58,121 bases of DNA from Lentisphaeria bacterium (GTDB lineage: Bacteria; Verrucomicrobiota; Lentisphaeria; Victivallales; UBA1829): positions 1 to 58,121 of the forward strand of contig JAFVTF010000015.1 in NCBI GenBank assembly GCA_017503375.1, read 5' to 3'. Under the pieces are notes generated by a model. The model was not told the origin of the DNA, searched no databases, and saw nothing but the letters and a program-made list of their open reading frames with translations. Of this stretch, positions 36,830-45,164 are shown one piece after another. The position numbers and the translations under genes are program-made. Positions within the stretch are counted from its first letter, which is position 1; each line of letters begins with the position of its first letter.

Positions 36830-37648
36830 ATGGGATGCAGTGGAAATTGTGACAGCTGCGGTTCTGCCGGCGGCTGCGGAAATCAGAAATTGACAGAAAA
36901 GATGAGCAAGGTTCAGCATAAGCTCTTTGTGATGTCCGGCAAAGGCGGAGTCGGAAAGAGTACGGTTGCGGCCTCTCTGGCACTTGCATTGGCTGAAAAG
37001 GGAGCAAAAGTCGGATTGATCGACGTAGATTTCCATGGTCCCAGCCAGCCGACTCTGTTCGGAGTGCAGGATGTCCGTCCGGAATCCGACGGCGAAGAAC
37101 TGATTCCTGTGGAAGTGAACGGAATCCGTCTTGTCTCCATCGGCAACCTTCTGGAAAATCCCGACAGTGCGATCGTCTGGCGCGGACCTGCCAAAATCGG
37201 TGTTTTGAAACAGCTTCTGGAAGAAGTTCAGTGGGGTGAACTGGATTATCTTCTGTTCGATTTCCCGCCGGGAACCGGTGATGAAGCGCTCTCTGCCTGC
37301 CAGACTGTTCCGGGAGAAAAGGCAGCGATCATCGTTACGACCCCGCAGGAAGTTTCTCTTGCAGACTGCCGGAAATGTCTGGACTTCTGCAATCAGGTAC
37401 AGGTTCCCCTGCTGGGAGTGATTGAAAATATGAGCGGATTCTTCTGTCCGGATTGCGGAAAGTTTCATGAAATTTTCTCTGCAGGCGGCGGTAAGAAACT
37501 GGCAGATAAAGCCGAAGTTCCCCTGTTGGCAAAAATTCCGATCGATCCTGTTTTCCTGCAGGAATGTGACAGAGGAAATATTGTGGAAGGCTATAAAAAT
37601 TCAAAAGGCGTTCACGATGCTTTAGCAGCAATCGCAAACGCCCTTTAA
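36830..37648 (+). CDS. mrp: Mrp/NBP35-type Fe-S carrier ATPase
   Basis: 272 aa. The N-terminus has a Cys-rich segment (CSGNCDSCGSAGGCG) as in Nbp35-like members, then the deviant Walker A GKGGVGKST (about 43-51), switch DVDFHGPS, FDFPPGTGDE and a C-terminal CPDCG that bridges subunits. It assembles and transfers iron-sulphur clusters. Its TAA stop lies inside a 9-bp sequence duplicated by insertion of an M2 repeat, which now separates the gene from its terminator. Confidence 0.92.
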   Translation: MGCSGNCDSCGSAGGCGNQKLTEKMSKVQHKLFVMSGKGGVGKSTVAASLALALAEKGAKVGLIDVDFHGPSQPTLFGVQDVRPESDGEELIPVEVNGIRLVSIGNLLENPDSAIVWRGPAKIGVLKQLLEEVQWGELDYLLFDFPPGTGDEALSACQTVPGEKAAIIVTTPQEVSLADCRKCLDFCNQVQVPLLGVIENMSGFFCPDCGKFHEIFSAGGGKKLADKAEVPLLAKIPIDPVFLQECDRGNIVEGYKNSKGVHDALAAIANAL

Positions 37649-37653
37649 GGAAT

Positions 37654-37802
37654 AGCTCTGTTCCCATGTTACTTGAGGAGGGGAAAAAGCCCTTTTTTCC
37701 AAACCTTTTTGCGGCATTCCGATTTTTACGATGTAAAAATCGAAATGCCATCTTAAAGTTGAAATAGCAGAAGGATTTACTAATCTGTATGGGGAACAGC
37801 GC
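37654..37802 (+). repeat. M2 repeat with 9-bp target duplication
   Basis: 149 bp, ends AGCTCTGTTCCC and GGGGAACAGCGC in inverted orientation. The central hairpin GGCATTCCGATTTTTAC/GTAAAAATCGAAATGCC (37713-37749) has one mismatch. TTAAGGAAT occurs on both sides (37645-37653 and 37803-37811). Confidence 0.85.
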
Positions 37803-37824
37803 TTAAGGAATTGATCTGAATTCC

Positions 37825-37858
37825 ATCCCCGGAGAAGAAAAATCCGGGGATTTTTTTT
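37825..37858 (+). terminator. mrp terminator
   Basis: ATCCCCGGA (37825-37833) pairs with TCCGGGGAT (37843-37851), then a T-run to 37858. Confidence 0.88.
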
Positions 37859-37874
37859 GCTTGGAAAAATCAGC

Positions 37875-38909
37875 TCAGAAAACAATTTTTTTGCCGGTTC
37901 TGGCGGATTCATAGATGCCGTTGATAAACGCCACAGCACGTCTTCCCTCAACCCCGTCCAGCATGGGTTTTCCACCATTCAGAATGGCATTTGCCAAGTC
38001 CTGAATTTGAGCGGCATGACTGTCGGATTTGATATTAGTGGGATTACTCCCGCCTCCGGCATTTCCGTCAAAACGGATTGCAACGGATTCATCTCCGGGC
38101 AAAGATTCTGTAAAACTCCATCGGACGATTTGATCTTCCTCTATTGTTACAGACCCTTTGCTGCCGGAAAATTCCAGTCTGCGGGGAAAACCGGGAGCGC
38201 AGCTTGTACTGACTTCAATGGTACCCATGGAACCGTTTTTGTAACGGACTGCTGCACACAGGGTATCTTCCACTTCGATATCATGAGTCAGAGTACCGGC
38301 AAAAGCGGAAACTTCAGCAGGATCGCCATTCAGATACAAAAGGAGGTCAACGGTATGAATAGACTGATTCATCAGAGCACCGCCGCCATCCATTTTCCAG
38401 GTTCCGCGCCAGGGTGATTTTGCATAATAATCAGTGTCGCGATACCAGCGGACCTGTGCACTGGAAAGAATCATTTTTCCGAAACGTCCGGCATCAGCAG
38501 CTGCTTTGACCTTCTTGACAGATTCCGTAAAACGGCTCTGAAAAACCGTAGCCAGCAAAACATTGTTTTCATCACAAGCCTTAATGACCTCATCGCAAAG
38601 ACCGGGAGTGATTTCCAATGGTTTTTCACAGAGGATATGTTTTCCGGCTCTTGCAGCCTGAATCGCAATTTTTCCGTGAAGTCCTGTTGGAATTCCGATG
38701 GTAACTGCCTGAATTTCCGGATCGGCAAGAAATTCCTCAAAATCCGAGTAAGCCTTACAGTTGAATTCAGCAGCACGTTTTTCAGCGGCAGCTTTGACCG
38801 GATCGTAAAACCCGATCAAGCGGACATTATCAAGAGCAGCCATTGAACTTGCATGGAATGCGGAAATCGCACCTGCACCAATGATACCGAAACCTACGTT
38901 TTCTGTCAT
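37875..38909 (-). CDS. Gfo/Idh/MocA-family oxidoreductase
   Basis: 344 aa. The ATG at 38909 is preferred over the GTG at 38918 because GAGGTG lies about 6 bases before it. Residues 1-120 form a Rossmann domain (GFGIIGAGAISAFHA) with CEKPLEI, the catalytic-Lys motif EKP of the family; the rest is the C-terminal alpha/beta domain with GGGALMNQSIHTVDLLLY. NAD(P)-dependent sugar or polyol dehydrogenase or isomerase, substrate unknown. It follows another family member by 45 bp. Confidence 0.88.
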   Translation of the reverse strand: MTENVGFGIIGAGAISAFHASSMAALDNVRLIGFYDPVKAAAEKRAAEFNCKAYSDFEEFLADPEIQAVTIGIPTGLHGKIAIQAARAGKHILCEKPLEITPGLCDEVIKACDENNVLLATVFQSRFTESVKKVKAAADAGRFGKMILSSAQVRWYRDTDYYAKSPWRGTWKMDGGGALMNQSIHTVDLLLYLNGDPAEVSAFAGTLTHDIEVEDTLCAAVRYKNGSMGTIEVSTSCAPGFPRRLEFSGSKGSVTIEEDQIVRWSFTESLPGDESVAIRFDGNAGGGSNPTNIKSDSHAAQIQDLANAILNGGKPMLDGVEGRRAVAFINGIYESARTGKKIVF

Positions 38910-38953
38910 GATCTGCACCTCATTTATGGGGGTGAAACGACATTTTCTGAGGC

Positions 38954-40108
38954 TCAGACAATGCAGGGAGTGACCTGTTCGATGGGAAGAGGCAATGTCA
39001 TTCCAAGGTTCACGGATTCGATTGCACGGCGGGCAAGATAAACGGAAAGATAACCGGCCATTTCATCGCAGGGGGACGGGGTATCGTTGATAATCGCTTT
39101 CACAAATCCATCCAGCATGGAACGGTGACCTTTATCAACCATGAACGGCTTGGAGTTTTCGATATCTCTCATGTTTCCGACACCGGCAACGCGTTTCATG
39201 TACTGTTCCAGATATTCCGCCTGGGATTTTGCGGTACCGTGCTGCATGGAGAAGTATTCTGCACCTGCACCCGGGAAACCATAGTAGTTGTTTTCCATGA
39301 AGCAGAGAGAACGGAACAGTGCGGCATTATGGGTGACTTCATACTGTTCTTTCGGGAAGTCGAATGTTCCGGAACAGGAGAAGTCAAGAGTCATGGATGC
39401 GCCGTTATCGAACTTGAGATAAATTCCGTGGGAGAGACGGCTGGAGCCCCATGCGGTAATGGCGACCGGACGTGCGGGAGCAAAGAACCAGCATGCGACG
39501 TCAAGCCAATGAACACTTTCACCGATAATTTCACCCCCGCCTGTCAGCGGGTCGAGATGGCCGAGACCATAGGAGGAGCTTTCATCCTGAATACGGATGT
39601 TCATGTGGGGAAGATTTTCTTCCGGCAGGGGTTCACGTTCCACCTGAACATAACGCCAGGGGTTGTGCTGCGGGTTTTTACCGTGTTCCTGCCATTTTGC
39701 ACGGAGAGCCTGAAGCGCAGGAGACATACGGCGGTTGAGGTCAACGCAAAGTTTGACTTTTCCGCGGCGGACAGCACGGATGATTTTGAACGCTTCTTCA
39801 TCATGCATTGCCATGGGCTTTTCGCAGAAAATATGTTTTCCGGCTTTTGCGGCGGCTTCGATGATGGGAAGATGAGCTTCATGAGAGGTTGCGATTTTGA
39901 TAAAATCCACTTCCGGGTCATTGATCACATCCATAAAATCTGCAGTTGTACAGGGAACATTGAACTGTTTTGCAACAGTCTGAGCCTGTTCCAGATTGGT
40001 ATCGCAAGCCCATTTGAGCTTCACATTGGGATGATTGGTCATGTTGGGGAAATCCTGGGACTGTGCGAATTTTCCGCAGCCGATCTGTGCAGCTGTCAAA
40101 ACTTTCAT
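38954..40108 (-). CDS. Gfo/Idh/MocA-family oxidoreductase
   Basis: 384 aa. Rossmann domain with AAQIGCGKFAQSQD, EKP motif in CEKPMAMHDEE, then GGGEIIGESVHWLDVACW of the second domain. AAGGAG precedes the ATG. It is the first gene of a two-gene operon, divergent from an AraC regulator. Codon use is biased toward CGT, TTC and AAG, suggesting good expression. Probable role: oxidation of a sugar or polyol taken from diet or host glycans; the substrate is not readable. Confidence 0.88.
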   Translation of the reverse strand: MKVLTAAQIGCGKFAQSQDFPNMTNHPNVKLKWACDTNLEQAQTVAKQFNVPCTTADFMDVINDPEVDFIKIATSHEAHLPIIEAAAKAGKHIFCEKPMAMHDEEAFKIIRAVRRGKVKLCVDLNRRMSPALQALRAKWQEHGKNPQHNPWRYVQVEREPLPEENLPHMNIRIQDESSSYGLGHLDPLTGGGEIIGESVHWLDVACWFFAPARPVAITAWGSSRLSHGIYLKFDNGASMTLDFSCSGTFDFPKEQYEVTHNAALFRSLCFMENNYYGFPGAGAEYFSMQHGTAKSQAEYLEQYMKRVAGVGNMRDIENSKPFMVDKGHRSMLDGFVKAIINDTPSPCDEMAGYLSVYLARRAIESVNLGMTLPLPIEQVTPCIV

Positions 40109-40155
40109 AAAAAACTCCTTGCAGTTGGTTATTTACTTAACAGACTTCTGCATGA

Positions 40156-40213
40156 CCTGTAAAGAGAACTGTTATACAGGATTTTTTGCAGCTTACTAAG
40201 GATATTATATACC
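40156..40213. promoter_or_regulatory. Divergent promoters and candidate operator, oxidoreductase/AraC
   Basis: Plus strand: TTGCAG (40186-40191), 16-bp spacer, TATACC (40208-40213) for the regulator. Minus strand: TTAGTA (40199-40194), 17-bp spacer, TATAAC (40176-40171) for the oxidoreductases. The inverted repeat CCTGT-N15-ACAGG (40156-40180) overlaps the minus -10 box. Confidence 0.5.
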
Positions 40214-40321
40214 GAAAAAATGAAAAAGCAATCCGCAAAAACAACGATTTTATCCGTATTTGCACTTTTTACGATTTGCAATTCTCTGGAAAGGGAGTAT
40301 CTTATCTCAGGAGGAAGAGGA

Positions 40322-41125
40322 ATGTCAAAGCTGGAACTTTATTATTGGGGATATGCGGAAGGTGAACCTGGTCAAACGATTGAGGTGCACAGTCATGACT
40401 ACTGGCAGATCAATCTGGGGATTTCCGGAAAATGCATATTCCGTACAGAATCCGGGAAATTAACGGCAGGTGCGGGAGATTTGCTGATATTTCCGCCGGG
40501 AATCCGTCACGGACTGATGTACCCGGAAGCGTACCTCTGCTATTCATTCAAATTCAAAACAGATCATCAAGTAAAAAATACCGTCCAGTGGATTCGTTCC
40601 AATGATTTTACAAAGGGCATTTCCGATGCGATCAAAACGATTATGGAAACGACATTCCCGACGAAATTCTTCGGTACAGTGGAGGGCGCAGTCGTATTGA
40701 AAGAAGACCGCTACCAAATTCTGATGGAACATTTTCTTGCCGGAGTTCTGGCAACCCTTTTTCAGCAGGAAAGCAAACTTTCCGGCCAGCTTTCCACGGT
40801 ATACGAAACTCTTGCAGCGAACAGAGGACGTTATATTTCTGTTTCAGAAGCTGCGGCTGCATGCGGTTATTCCCGAAACAGATTCAATGATCTAATCCGT
40901 CAGCAAACAGGATTGACAGCGAAAGATTACCTGAACAGAATCCGTCTGGAAACAGCTCAGAGATATTTGCGGTTTACGTCTCTGAGAATCAGCGAAATTG
41001 CTTCAGAAATGGGCTTTTCCACCCAATTTCATTTTTCAGATTTTTTCAAACGGATGACGGGAATTGCCCCGCTGCAATACCGGAAGAAAGCAATCCGGGA
41101 ACACTCACTTGCAATCCCCGACTGA
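40322..41125 (+). CDS. AraC-family transcriptional regulator
   Basis: 267 aa. The ATG at 40322 follows AGGAGG; an in-frame ATG at 40220 has no SD. An N-terminal cupin-like sensor (about 1-100, with EVHSHDYWQINLGISG and FPPGIRHGL) is followed by a C-terminal double HTH (about 165-260) with AAAACGYSRNRFNDLIRQQTG and ISEIASEMGFSTQFHFSDFFKR. It is divergent from two Gfo/Idh/MocA genes and probably activates them in response to a sugar. Confidence 0.9.
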   Translation: MSKLELYYWGYAEGEPGQTIEVHSHDYWQINLGISGKCIFRTESGKLTAGAGDLLIFPPGIRHGLMYPEAYLCYSFKFKTDHQVKNTVQWIRSNDFTKGISDAIKTIMETTFPTKFFGTVEGAVVLKEDRYQILMEHFLAGVLATLFQQESKLSGQLSTVYETLAANRGRYISVSEAAAACGYSRNRFNDLIRQQTGLTAKDYLNRIRLETAQRYLRFTSLRISEIASEMGFSTQFHFSDFFKRMTGIAPLQYRKKAIREHSLAIPD

Positions 41126-41135
41126 AAGAATTTCG

Positions 41136-41654
41136 TTATTTCAGAACAGCAATACCGGGATAATGACGGTATTTTTCTTCTGAATCCATCCCGCATCCGA
41201 TGAGATAACGGTCATCCATGAAAAATCCAACCCAGTCGGCATGTTCAATACCATCTGGTCTGGACAGTTTCTTTTCCACGAGGACAGCTGTTTTTACACT
41301 CAGAGCACCCATTTCCAAAAGATTTTCCCGGATCGCTTTGAGTGTTCTTCCGGAATCAAGGACTTCATCTACGATCAGGATATTCCGGCCTTTGGGGTCC
41401 AGTTTCAATGTGGAACGCAATTCAACGATTCCAGTGCTGATATCATGATTGTAACTTCCGGCTGCAATAGAATCCATATAGAAATCATACAGCTTTATTG
41501 TCTCAGCCAGCTTTGCAGCAAAAAAGAGACCGCCGTTCATAACAACGATCATCGTTAGCGGAACCGAATCGAAGGCTTTGGTTATTTCAGCCCCCATCTC
41601 CTGAATTCTGCTGTTCACCTCATCCGGTGTCTTGATAATTTCAAATTTGTCCAT
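41136..41654 (-). CDS. hpt: Hypoxanthine phosphoribosyltransferase
   Basis: 172 aa. The ATG at 41654 gives the normal length; the frame runs upstream to 41786 without a credible start. The PRPP loop is ILIVDEVLDSGRTL (about residues 92-105), and the end FFMDDRYLIGCGMDSEEKYRHYPGI is family-typical. It salvages hypoxanthine or guanine to IMP/GMP. SD is weak (GGAAT). A promoter on the minus strand lies at 41714-41741. Convergent with the AraC gene, 10 bp apart. Confidence 0.9.
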   Translation of the reverse strand: MDKFEIIKTPDEVNSRIQEMGAEITKAFDSVPLTMIVVMNGGLFFAAKLAETIKLYDFYMDSIAAGSYNHDISTGIVELRSTLKLDPKGRNILIVDEVLDSGRTLKAIRENLLEMGALSVKTAVLVEKKLSRPDGIEHADWVGFFMDDRYLIGCGMDSEEKYRHYPGIAVLK

Positions 41655-41713
41655 GGTATTATTCCGTAATTTCTGACTTATTGCCGACCCGACACAGAAA
41701 GTTCTGCGGAGAT

Positions 41714-41741
41714 AATATAACATGCTCACTGCAAAATACAA
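41714..41741 (-). promoter_or_regulatory. hpt promoter
   Basis: On the minus strand TTGTAT (41741-41736), 16-bp spacer, TATATT (41719-41714). A degenerate M1 end (GAGGTAATT at 41752) lies just upstream. Confidence 0.6.
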
Positions 41742-41860
41742 TATCAATAAAGAGGTAATTTTCAATTGAATCACAGCATCTGTCATGATATAAAGATAAA
41801 AACCGGGAATAATATTGCAGAAAAATTCCGGATTTTCTTTATAAAAACCGGTTTATCAGC

Positions 41861-41888
41861 TTGTAAAGTGAATTTGAAATGTTATATT
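41861..41888 (+). promoter_or_regulatory. Promoter of the oxidoreductase gene at 41933
   Basis: TTGTAA (41861-41866), 16-bp spacer, TATATT (41883-41888). Confidence 0.65.
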
Positions 41889-41932
41889 AGCCGGAGTATC
41901 TATGATAACCCAAAACAGGAGTATAATTTATC

Positions 41933-43045
41933 ATGGCTAATGACACAACATCACTCGCAATGAAAAAGGAAAAAAAATTCAAAGGAAAAAAATTCCGTAT
42001 TGCGATTATCGGCTGCGGAGGAATCTCTCAGGCTCACTTGAATGCTTATAAAGATATGCCCGAAGTGGAAATCGTTGCGGGCTGTGATATCAAGCAGGAA
42101 TGTCTCGACCGCATGAATGAAAAATGGGGAGTTCCTGTCAAGTCTCTTTACAAAGATTGGAAAGAGATGATCAAGAAAGAAAAGCTGGATGCTGTCGATA
42201 TCTGTACTCCGAACGGTCTCCACTGTGCTCCTGCCATTGATGCATGTAACGCTGGTCTTCATGTCATGGTTGAAAAACCCATGGCAATGAACGTTGCGGA
42301 ATGTAAGAAAATGGTTGCAGCTGCTAAGAAGAACAATGTCAAGCTGGCAGTTGGATTCCAGCAGAGATATCATGCAAATGCAGAATTTCTGGTTCGCGCT
42401 CGCGAAGCTGGAAAATTCGGTGAAATCAAATTTGTGAAAGTTCAGGCTCTCCGCCGGAGAGGGATTCCCAACTGGGGTGTCTTCGGACAGAAAGAACTTC
42501 AGGGCGGCGGACCTATGATTGATATTGGTGTTCACATGATCGAACTGGCTCACTTCATCATGGGTCAGCCCAAGCCGGTGGCTGTCAGCGGAAATGTCTG
42601 GACCTATCTTGGCGACAAGAAGGCTGAAACCGTTTGTCCGTGGCCGAACTGGGATTACAAAACCTACACTGTGGAAGACCTTGCTATCGGTCAGGTCCGT
42701 TTTGAAAACGGGGCGATCATGCAGATCGAATCCTCCTTTGTTGCACACATCGAAAAAGATGTTCACAACGTTACCTTCATGGGAACCAAAGGCGGCGGAA
42801 GTTTCCGTCCGGCAAAGATTTTCACAGATCAGGATGGTACCATGGTCAACATTGAACCGGGCTATCTTCCCAATCCCGATGCAGACTGGGTTTCTCTTTT
42901 CAAAGCAAAACTTCAGAACTGGATCGATGCTGCAACCAAAGGAACGCCCATGCTGGCAGATGCAGAAGAAGGTATGACCATTCAGAAGATCCTGAACGGT
43001 CTCTATGATGCAGCTGAAGCAGGAAAAGAACTTCCCGTCAAGTAA
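41933..43045 (+). CDS. Gfo/Idh/MocA-family oxidoreductase
   Basis: 370 aa. A basic N-terminal extension precedes the Rossmann motif AIIGCGGISQAHL (about 25-37). VEKPMAMN carries the EKP lysine, and GGGPMIDIGVHMIELAHF the conserved His of the second domain. AGGAG precedes the ATG. It is monocistronic, with its own promoter and a strong terminator. Codon use suggests high expression. Likely acts on a sugar, polyol or their derivatives. Confidence 0.88.
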   Translation: MANDTTSLAMKKEKKFKGKKFRIAIIGCGGISQAHLNAYKDMPEVEIVAGCDIKQECLDRMNEKWGVPVKSLYKDWKEMIKKEKLDAVDICTPNGLHCAPAIDACNAGLHVMVEKPMAMNVAECKKMVAAAKKNNVKLAVGFQQRYHANAEFLVRAREAGKFGEIKFVKVQALRRRGIPNWGVFGQKELQGGGPMIDIGVHMIELAHFIMGQPKPVAVSGNVWTYLGDKKAETVCPWPNWDYKTYTVEDLAIGQVRFENGAIMQIESSFVAHIEKDVHNVTFMGTKGGGSFRPAKIFTDQDGTMVNIEPGYLPNPDADWVSLFKAKLQNWIDAATKGTPMLADAEEGMTIQKILNGLYDAAEAGKELPVK

Positions 43046-43070
43046 GTTCCTGCAAACTGTGCATAACCTC

Positions 43071-43100
43071 AAGGACGGCTTTCCCGCCGTCCTTTTTTTT
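43071..43100 (+). terminator. Terminator of the oxidoreductase gene at 41933
   Basis: AAGGACGGC (43071-43079) and GCCGTCCTT (43086-43094) form a 9-bp perfect stem with a 6-nt loop, followed by T residues to 43100. Confidence 0.92.
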
Positions 43101-43158
43101 GAGGAACCACGGAAGTCACGGAAAAGCACGGAAGTTTTTTTATGGCGATTTATTTTTT

Positions 43159-43323
43159 GAGGCAATTTCAAAAGTCTTCAAAACTGTCTGAAAATTCTTG
43201 CCGTGATCTGAAAATGGAGCGTTTTCGGTGGTTACTCTTTGAGTAGCCACACTCAAACTACCATTTCCATCTCATCAGCAATCTCTTTTCAGACAAATTT
43301 TGCCGGACTTTTGAAATTACCTC
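43159..43323 (-). repeat. M1 element, full-length 165 bp, inverted
   Basis: Reverse complement of the copy at 19486-19650, same length, about five differences. It is flanked on both sides by TTTTT, consistent with but not proof of a target duplication in a T-rich site. Confidence 0.88.
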
Positions 43324-43408
43324 TTTTTGCAAAAAAAATCGCAGGAAAAAGTGTTTGAAAAACAAGATGAGATTGAATCTTTTTTTATTAAAAAATCACT
43401 GAAAAATA

Positions 43409-43437
43409 TTGATTTTCCAGTAGAATGATGCTATATT
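43409..43437 (+). promoter_or_regulatory. Promoter of the tmk-holB-lnt-kinase operon
   Basis: TTGATT (43409-43414), 17-bp spacer, TATATT (43432-43437). Confidence 0.65.
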
Positions 43438-43474
43438 GCTTTGAATTATATGAAAATGACAAGGATTTTATAAT

Positions 43475-44125
43475 ATGCGTGGCAGATTTATTACATTGGA
43501 AGGCGGAGAAGGAACTGGAAAAACTACCCAGGCGGCACTTCTTGCAAAGAGTCTGGAAGATGCCGGAATTCCGGTTCTCCTGCTGAGATCACCCGGCGGA
43601 ACAGCCGTAGCGGAACAGCTCCGGACAATTCTCAAAACAAAAACGCGGGGGGAAGATCTTCTTCCGGAAACAGAATTACTGCTGTTCGGGGCATGTCATT
43701 CCCAGATGTGCGAATATGCAGTCAAACCAGCCCTTGAGGCGGGAAAATGGGTTGTCTGTGACCGTTTTTTTGATTCGACAACAGTTTATCAAGGCTATGT
43801 CCGCGGCTTGCCGCTGGATGTTGTGGAACGGATCAATCAGTTTGCCTGCCGCACAGTTGCGCCGGACATGACGATTCTTCTGGATATTGACCCGGAAACG
43901 GGAGTCCGCCGTGCTTGCGGAAGAAACGGCGGTGTTATTGATCAGAATGACCGCTTTGATTCAGAAGGAATGTCTTTCCACCGGGCAATCCGGGAGTCGT
44001 TTCTGGAACGGGCAAAACTGTTTCCGGAGCGGTTCAGAATATTATCTGCTGCAGGAACAGTAGAAGAAATTTCAAACGATATCAAAAAGGCTGTCAACGA
44101 TGAATTCGGATTGGGCATTATTTGA
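43475..44125 (+). CDS. tmk: Thymidylate kinase
   Basis: 216 aa. P-loop EGGEGTGKTTQ (about 9-19); DR(F/Y) motif in CDRFFDSTTVYQG. The usual REPGGT motif reads RSPGGT here (about residues 38-43), so a Glu is replaced by Ser. It phosphorylates dTMP to dTDP. The last 26 bp overlap holB, giving tight coupling in a four-gene operon; tmk-holB adjacency is common in bacteria. Confidence 0.93.
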   Translation: MRGRFITLEGGEGTGKTTQAALLAKSLEDAGIPVLLLRSPGGTAVAEQLRTILKTKTRGEDLLPETELLLFGACHSQMCEYAVKPALEAGKWVVCDRFFDSTTVYQGYVRGLPLDVVERINQFACRTVAPDMTILLDIDPETGVRRACGRNGGVIDQNDRFDSEGMSFHRAIRESFLERAKLFPERFRILSAAGTVEEISNDIKKAVNDEFGLGII

Positions 44126-45164
44126 AAAAACTTCCCCGCTTGTGATGGAGACACTCCGCAATGCAAAAGCATGCGGACGCATGTCTCATGCCTATTTAGT
44201 CTGCACTTCCAATCCGGAATGGCGGATGAAATTTCCGTTGCTGATTTTTGCGCTCATGTCATGCGAATCACCAAATGAAGATTTTTCTCCTTGCGGAGAT
44301 TGTCCTTCCTGCCGGAGAATTCTTGATGGTACTTTTCCCGATATGTTTTCTCTTGCACCGATTTCCAAAGCAAGAAAAATTCAGATCGGCGAAGATGAAA
44401 ATGATCCGGATACCATGCGCTGGTTTGAAGGGTTGTTCCATCTCAGCAGCATGACGGAATGCGGCTGGAAATTCGGAATTGTACACGAAGCTGAGTGTCT
44501 GACGGAACAGGCACAGAATGCATTTTTGAAAACGCTGGAAGAGCCGCCGGAAAAGTGTGCATTTGTACTGACCAGCGGAAATCCCTCGCTGTTGCTGCCG
44601 ACGACCCGTTCCAGATGTCAGATTTTGCGTTTGACGGACAGTGCGTGTGTTTACCGTTTTCCCGGAGTGGAAGAGCTGCCGGGAATTTTGACGAAGCTGT
44701 TATTTGGTGAGAAAAAAGATCTTTCGGTTGCCGGAGATTGTGCCGCTTCTTTGTTGAATATTGCCAACGGGCTTTCTGAAACGGCAGAAAAACTTGTCAA
44801 CGACAAGTGGAAACCGAAACTGGATGCCAGTGAAAATCTTGACAGTACCGGAAAAAAACTTCTGGAAAAGCGTGTCAACGGAGAAATCAGCTGTGAATAT
44901 CTGCGTCTGCGGGATGAATTTCTGAGCTGTCTGCATACCTTTTTTGCCCAGGCGATTCTGTTCCGGGAAGGTGTTCCCTTTGAGCTTCTTCCGAACAAAG
45001 AACTGTTTGCAGAACCGTTCCCCCTGAATCAGCTTCAGGAAACTGATATGGATTATCTTTATCATATATTGAAGCTTGCGGAAGTTCTTCTGAGGGCGAT
45101 GCGGACCAATGCAAATGATGATCTTGCAATCCGGGCATTCTGCCTGAAGGCGGTGTTCCGATGA
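44100..45164 (+). CDS. holB: DNA polymerase III delta' subunit
   Basis: 354 aa. A zinc module CGDCPSCRR (about 66-74) and the sensor region AQNAFLKTLEEPPEKCAFVL, then TTRSRCQI, identify the clamp-loader delta' family. The P-loop is not functional (SHAYLVCTSNPEW in place of GxxGxGK), as in E. coli delta'. It is part of the clamp loader. ATG lies inside tmk; its TGA overlaps the lnt ATG (ATGATG). Confidence 0.9.
   Translation: MNSDWALFEKTSPLVMETLRNAKACGRMSHAYLVCTSNPEWRMKFPLLIFALMSCESPNEDFSPCGDCPSCRRILDGTFPDMFSLAPISKARKIQIGEDENDPDTMRWFEGLFHLSSMTECGWKFGIVHEAECLTEQAQNAFLKTLEEPPEKCAFVLTSGNPSLLLPTTRSRCQILRLTDSACVYRFPGVEELPGILTKLLFGEKKDLSVAGDCAASLLNIANGLSETAEKLVNDKWKPKLDASENLDSTGKKLLEKRVNGEISCEYLRLRDEFLSCLHTFFAQAILFREGVPFELLPNKELFAEPFPLNQLQETDMDYLYHILKLAEVLLRAMRTNANDDLAIRAFCLKAVFR

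Larger units (their letters stand above)
43046..43474. other. Intergenic: terminator, M1 element, promoter
   Basis: No gene. It contains the terminator at 43071-43100, a short tandem of ACGGAA words at about 43107-43135 (CCACGGAAGTCACGGAAAAG and following), the full-length inverted M1 element at 43159-43323 and the tmk promoter at 43409-43437. Confidence 0.75.

Noticed and set aside
41951..43171. 406-codon minus-strand frame opposite an oxidoreductase
   Set aside because: Antisense shadow, low-complexity composition without domain.
43159..43323. M1 elements as CRISPR or attenuators
   Set aside because: Only two full copies, far apart and inverted, with terminal inverted repeats and flanking duplications; a mobile element fits better.
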